Part shown: one piece after another, positions 26,322-27,870 of the stretch
Layout: each line of letters begins with the position of its first letter
Position numbering within the stretch: position 1 is the stretch's first letter
Assembly: GCA_964543235.1 (NCBI GenBank)
Contig: CAZIXE010000044.1
Location: forward strand, 1-27,870
Direction of reading: 5' to 3'
Length of the DNA: 27,870 nt
From: JANMMJ01 sp964543235
GTDB taxonomy: Bacteria > Pseudomonadota > Alphaproteobacteria > Rhizobiales > Aestuariivirgaceae
Notes under the pieces: generated by a model
Told to the model about the DNA's origin: nothing
Database searches by the model: none
The model's input: only the letters and a program-made list of their open reading frames with translations
Translations under genes and position numbers: made by a program

Positions 26322-27656
26322 TCACCTGCTGTCTTCCTTGATCGCCCACAAGTTCAATTCGAGTCCGGGCCAGTCGCCCGAGAAATGCATGCCAATCCCC
26401 GCTGCGGTGCTGAAGCTCGGCCACAGCGGGGACATGCGGTCGAGTATGAAATAGACATTGGTCGAGATGGCCCTGATCTGTGCGGGCGGGGTCGGCGTGT
26501 GGATGAGCGGGATGCCCGGCAGGTGGGCATGGACAATCTCGTTCATCTTGGTGTTCGGGCCAACCTTGAATAGGGCCGGAAACTGGGATTGAATTTCCTG
26601 GAGCGGCCGGTGCGCCGCTACTTCAAGCACGAATGTCGAACTTTTGAACAGGTTACGGTCGGTGACGGAAGCAAGGAAGGCGTTCGGCGCCTTCTCGACA
26701 ATGTCCAGCCTGATGGCGCGGCTCACGTCGACGCTGAGGTAGCGCTGAATATCAGCAAGGACCGGCGCGAATGTCGTGTCGAGGTCATCGTGATCGTAAG
26801 CCGGGTAGTCGCGGGCGCGGCGCTCCTTGGTCGAGTAGGTGGCAAGCTCGCCAACTAGACGCAGCAACTCAACGTAAAGTCGCTCGCTATGAACGTAGCG
26901 CGAATTGCGCATGTGCTTGAGAATGGGAATCTGGCGGTTCAGCAGTTGCAGCACGGAATAGTCCACGCCTTGCAGTCCTCCGCCGGAAAGGCGGTCGGAG
27001 GCATAGCGCGCCAGCTCCTCGAGTTTGGTTTCAACCCAGCCGATGACGCGATCGAGCCAGCCAAGGACCGTGGCGTGGGAAGAGATGACCAGGACCGGCG
27101 GCGCAAATCTCTCGTCGAAGATGATGGATTTGTCAGTAACCTCCAGGATCTTGGCGCAGATGAGGCCGACATAGCCCGGCTTGGGTGTCTTGCGAATCTC
27201 GAAGGACAGGCGGGGGAGGGCCACGTCAATCTGCTCCTCTATCTGCAGCTTCGATGTCGAGTCTATGAGCGTTTCGCTCTGCACCACGAATCGCGTGGCG
27301 CTCTCCGCCTCGCTGTCGTCCACTTCGCGGGTATTCGGGTGGATCATCGGCATGAGCAGCCAGACGAGCATGCCGGCAGCGTTTTCCGGTGCAGGGATGG
27401 GGGCCGGCAGGGGACTATCGGCGGGAAGGTTGAAGGGAGTTCCATCGGGCATGATGCCGGCGGCGCGGCGAAAACCGAACTTGCTCTGCATGGCAAGATC
27501 GCGATCGATCTCGATCTCCGAAAATCCCCACGGATAGGGCGTAATGTGGCTGGTTCGCCCGGCAATCAGATGCTCGACGTAGCGATCGGCCTGCTGGAGG
27601 TGGTGGGGGCGAAGGAACAGGCCCTCGGACCAGACGACTTTGCTATTCCAAGACAT
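26322..27656 (-). CDS. tssK: T6SS baseplate-membrane connector TssK
   Basis: TssK trimers attach the baseplate (TssF/TssG) to TssL and TssM. The 444-aa product is of typical length and begins SKVVWSEGLFLRPHHLQQ, the strongest family signature. Other conserved parts are GFSEIEIDRD (about 44-53), LPRLSFEIRKT and, towards the end, HLPGIPLIHTPTPPAQI and NVYFILDRMSPLW. The ATG at 27656 has GGAGG nine bases upstream. It is the first gene of the leftward operon tssK-tssL-tssM-tagF-pppA-ppkA, with a candidate promoter directly upstream. Confidence 0.97.
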   Translation of the reverse strand: MSWNSKVVWSEGLFLRPHHLQQADRYVEHLIAGRTSHITPYPWGFSEIEIDRDLAMQSKFGFRRAAGIMPDGTPFNLPADSPLPAPIPAPENAAGMLVWLLMPMIHPNTREVDDSEAESATRFVVQSETLIDSTSKLQIEEQIDVALPRLSFEIRKTPKPGYVGLICAKILEVTDKSIIFDERFAPPVLVISSHATVLGWLDRVIGWVETKLEELARYASDRLSGGGLQGVDYSVLQLLNRQIPILKHMRNSRYVHSERLYVELLRLVGELATYSTKERRARDYPAYDHDDLDTTFAPVLADIQRYLSVDVSRAIRLDIVEKAPNAFLASVTDRNLFKSSTFVLEVAAHRPLQEIQSQFPALFKVGPNTKMNEIVHAHLPGIPLIHTPTPPAQIRAISTNVYFILDRMSPLWPSFSTAAGIGMHFSGDWPGLELNLWAIKEDSR

Positions 27657-27760
27657 CAGGCACAGCCTCCCGCTGCATTGGGGGCAAGCGCGGGAGAGAA
27701 ATCGCGAAAGGCCAGTGTGTCAAGCCTAACTTCCGGAAAAATCAAGCTTCTTACCCGTTC
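27657..27760 (-). promoter_or_regulatory. Candidate tssK promoter region
   Basis: On the minus strand a perfect TTGACA hexamer lies at 27718-27723, about 62 bases upstream of the tssK ATG. The -10 position, 16-17 bases on, is a poor TTTCTC/TTCTCT, so an activator or a different sigma factor may be needed. The ribosome site GGAGG is at about 27666-27670. The stretch contains no coding sequence that I can support. Confidence 0.4.
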
Positions 27761-27829
27761 TGCCAAGCAGTAATCATCGCGCCGGGGGGAGAGGAGATCA
27801 AGCCTTTTGTAAGTTGTTGTAGAGAGCAC

Positions 27830-27868
27830 ATGATTTGTCCGGTCTAGGTAGCGAATGATCTGTCCGGT
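27830..27868. repeat. Tandemly placed 14-base repeats at the window edge (possible mobile-element end)
   Basis: ATGATTTGTCCGGT (27830-27843) and ATGATCTGTCCGGT (27855-27868) differ at one base and start 25 bases apart. Repeated short motifs like these occur at the ends of insertion sequences whose transposase binds several sites, such as IS21- or IS481-like elements. No transposase is visible because the window stops two bases later, so this is a suggestion only. Confidence 0.35.
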
Positions 27869-27870
27869 TT

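Noticed and set aside
24795..26573. A 592-codon plus-strand open frame opposite tssL
   Set aside because: It lies over the clear TssL coding sequence, its translation has shadow-frame composition and no motif is visible.
26889..27773. A 294-codon plus-strand open frame opposite tssK, running into the upstream region
   Set aside because: It overlaps the conserved TssK N-terminus on the other strand and has no recognisable content.

Overview
The window is a high-GC bacterial locus that encodes most of a type VI secretion system (T6SS). The tssM-tssL-tssK set next to ppkA, pppA and tagF, and the phospho-acceptor-like N-terminus of TssL, resemble T6SS clusters of Alphaproteobacteria such as rhizobia and Agrobacterium. 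That placement is an inference from protein style and gene content; no marker gene is present to fix the genus.

Layout, left to right. (1) 112-4365, minus strand: a probable operon of a class I SAM-dependent methyltransferase with a regulatory domain, a NarL-type response regulator and its membrane histidine kinase. (2) 4366-4761: a 396-base divergent intergenic region with a near-palindrome and a pair of direct repeats. (3) 4762-13734, plus strand: tssB, tssC, hcp, tssE, tssF, tssG and clpV (tssH), which make the sheath, inner tube, baseplate and the sheath-recycling ATPase. (4) 13796-17728, plus strand: five genes that look like cargo or accessory genes. They are an unrecognised 344-aa protein, a helical 331-aa protein with a central hydrophobic stretch, a 103-aa peptidoglycan-binding-like protein, a 306-aa protein with His-Gly and Gly-Cys motifs like those of clan CD (caspase-like) cysteine peptidases, and a PAAR spike tip. 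(5) 17784-27656, minus strand, converging on block 4: in transcription order tssK, tssL, tssM, tagF, pppA and ppkA, which give the baseplate-membrane connector, the inner-membrane complex and the threonine-phosphorylation switch. (6) 27657-27870: the probable tssK promoter, then at the edge two 14-base repeats that may be the end of a mobile element lying outside the window.

How it fits together. TssB/TssC form the contractile sheath around an Hcp tube, built on a TssE/F/G/K baseplate that docks to the TssL/TssM membrane complex. ClpV recycles the sheath. PpkA and PppA probably phosphorylate and dephosphorylate targets to switch firing, and TagF is a repressor in related systems. TssL and PpkA share a threonine motif (TVIK) in their cytoplasmic tails, which suggests a common phospho-docking point, although no FHA-domain protein is encoded here. 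Also absent from the window are tssA, tssJ and vgrG, so the system must draw on genes elsewhere or lack some parts. No rRNA, tRNA, CRISPR array or complete insertion sequence was seen. Bases 1-111, downstream of the histidine kinase, hold nothing I can support.
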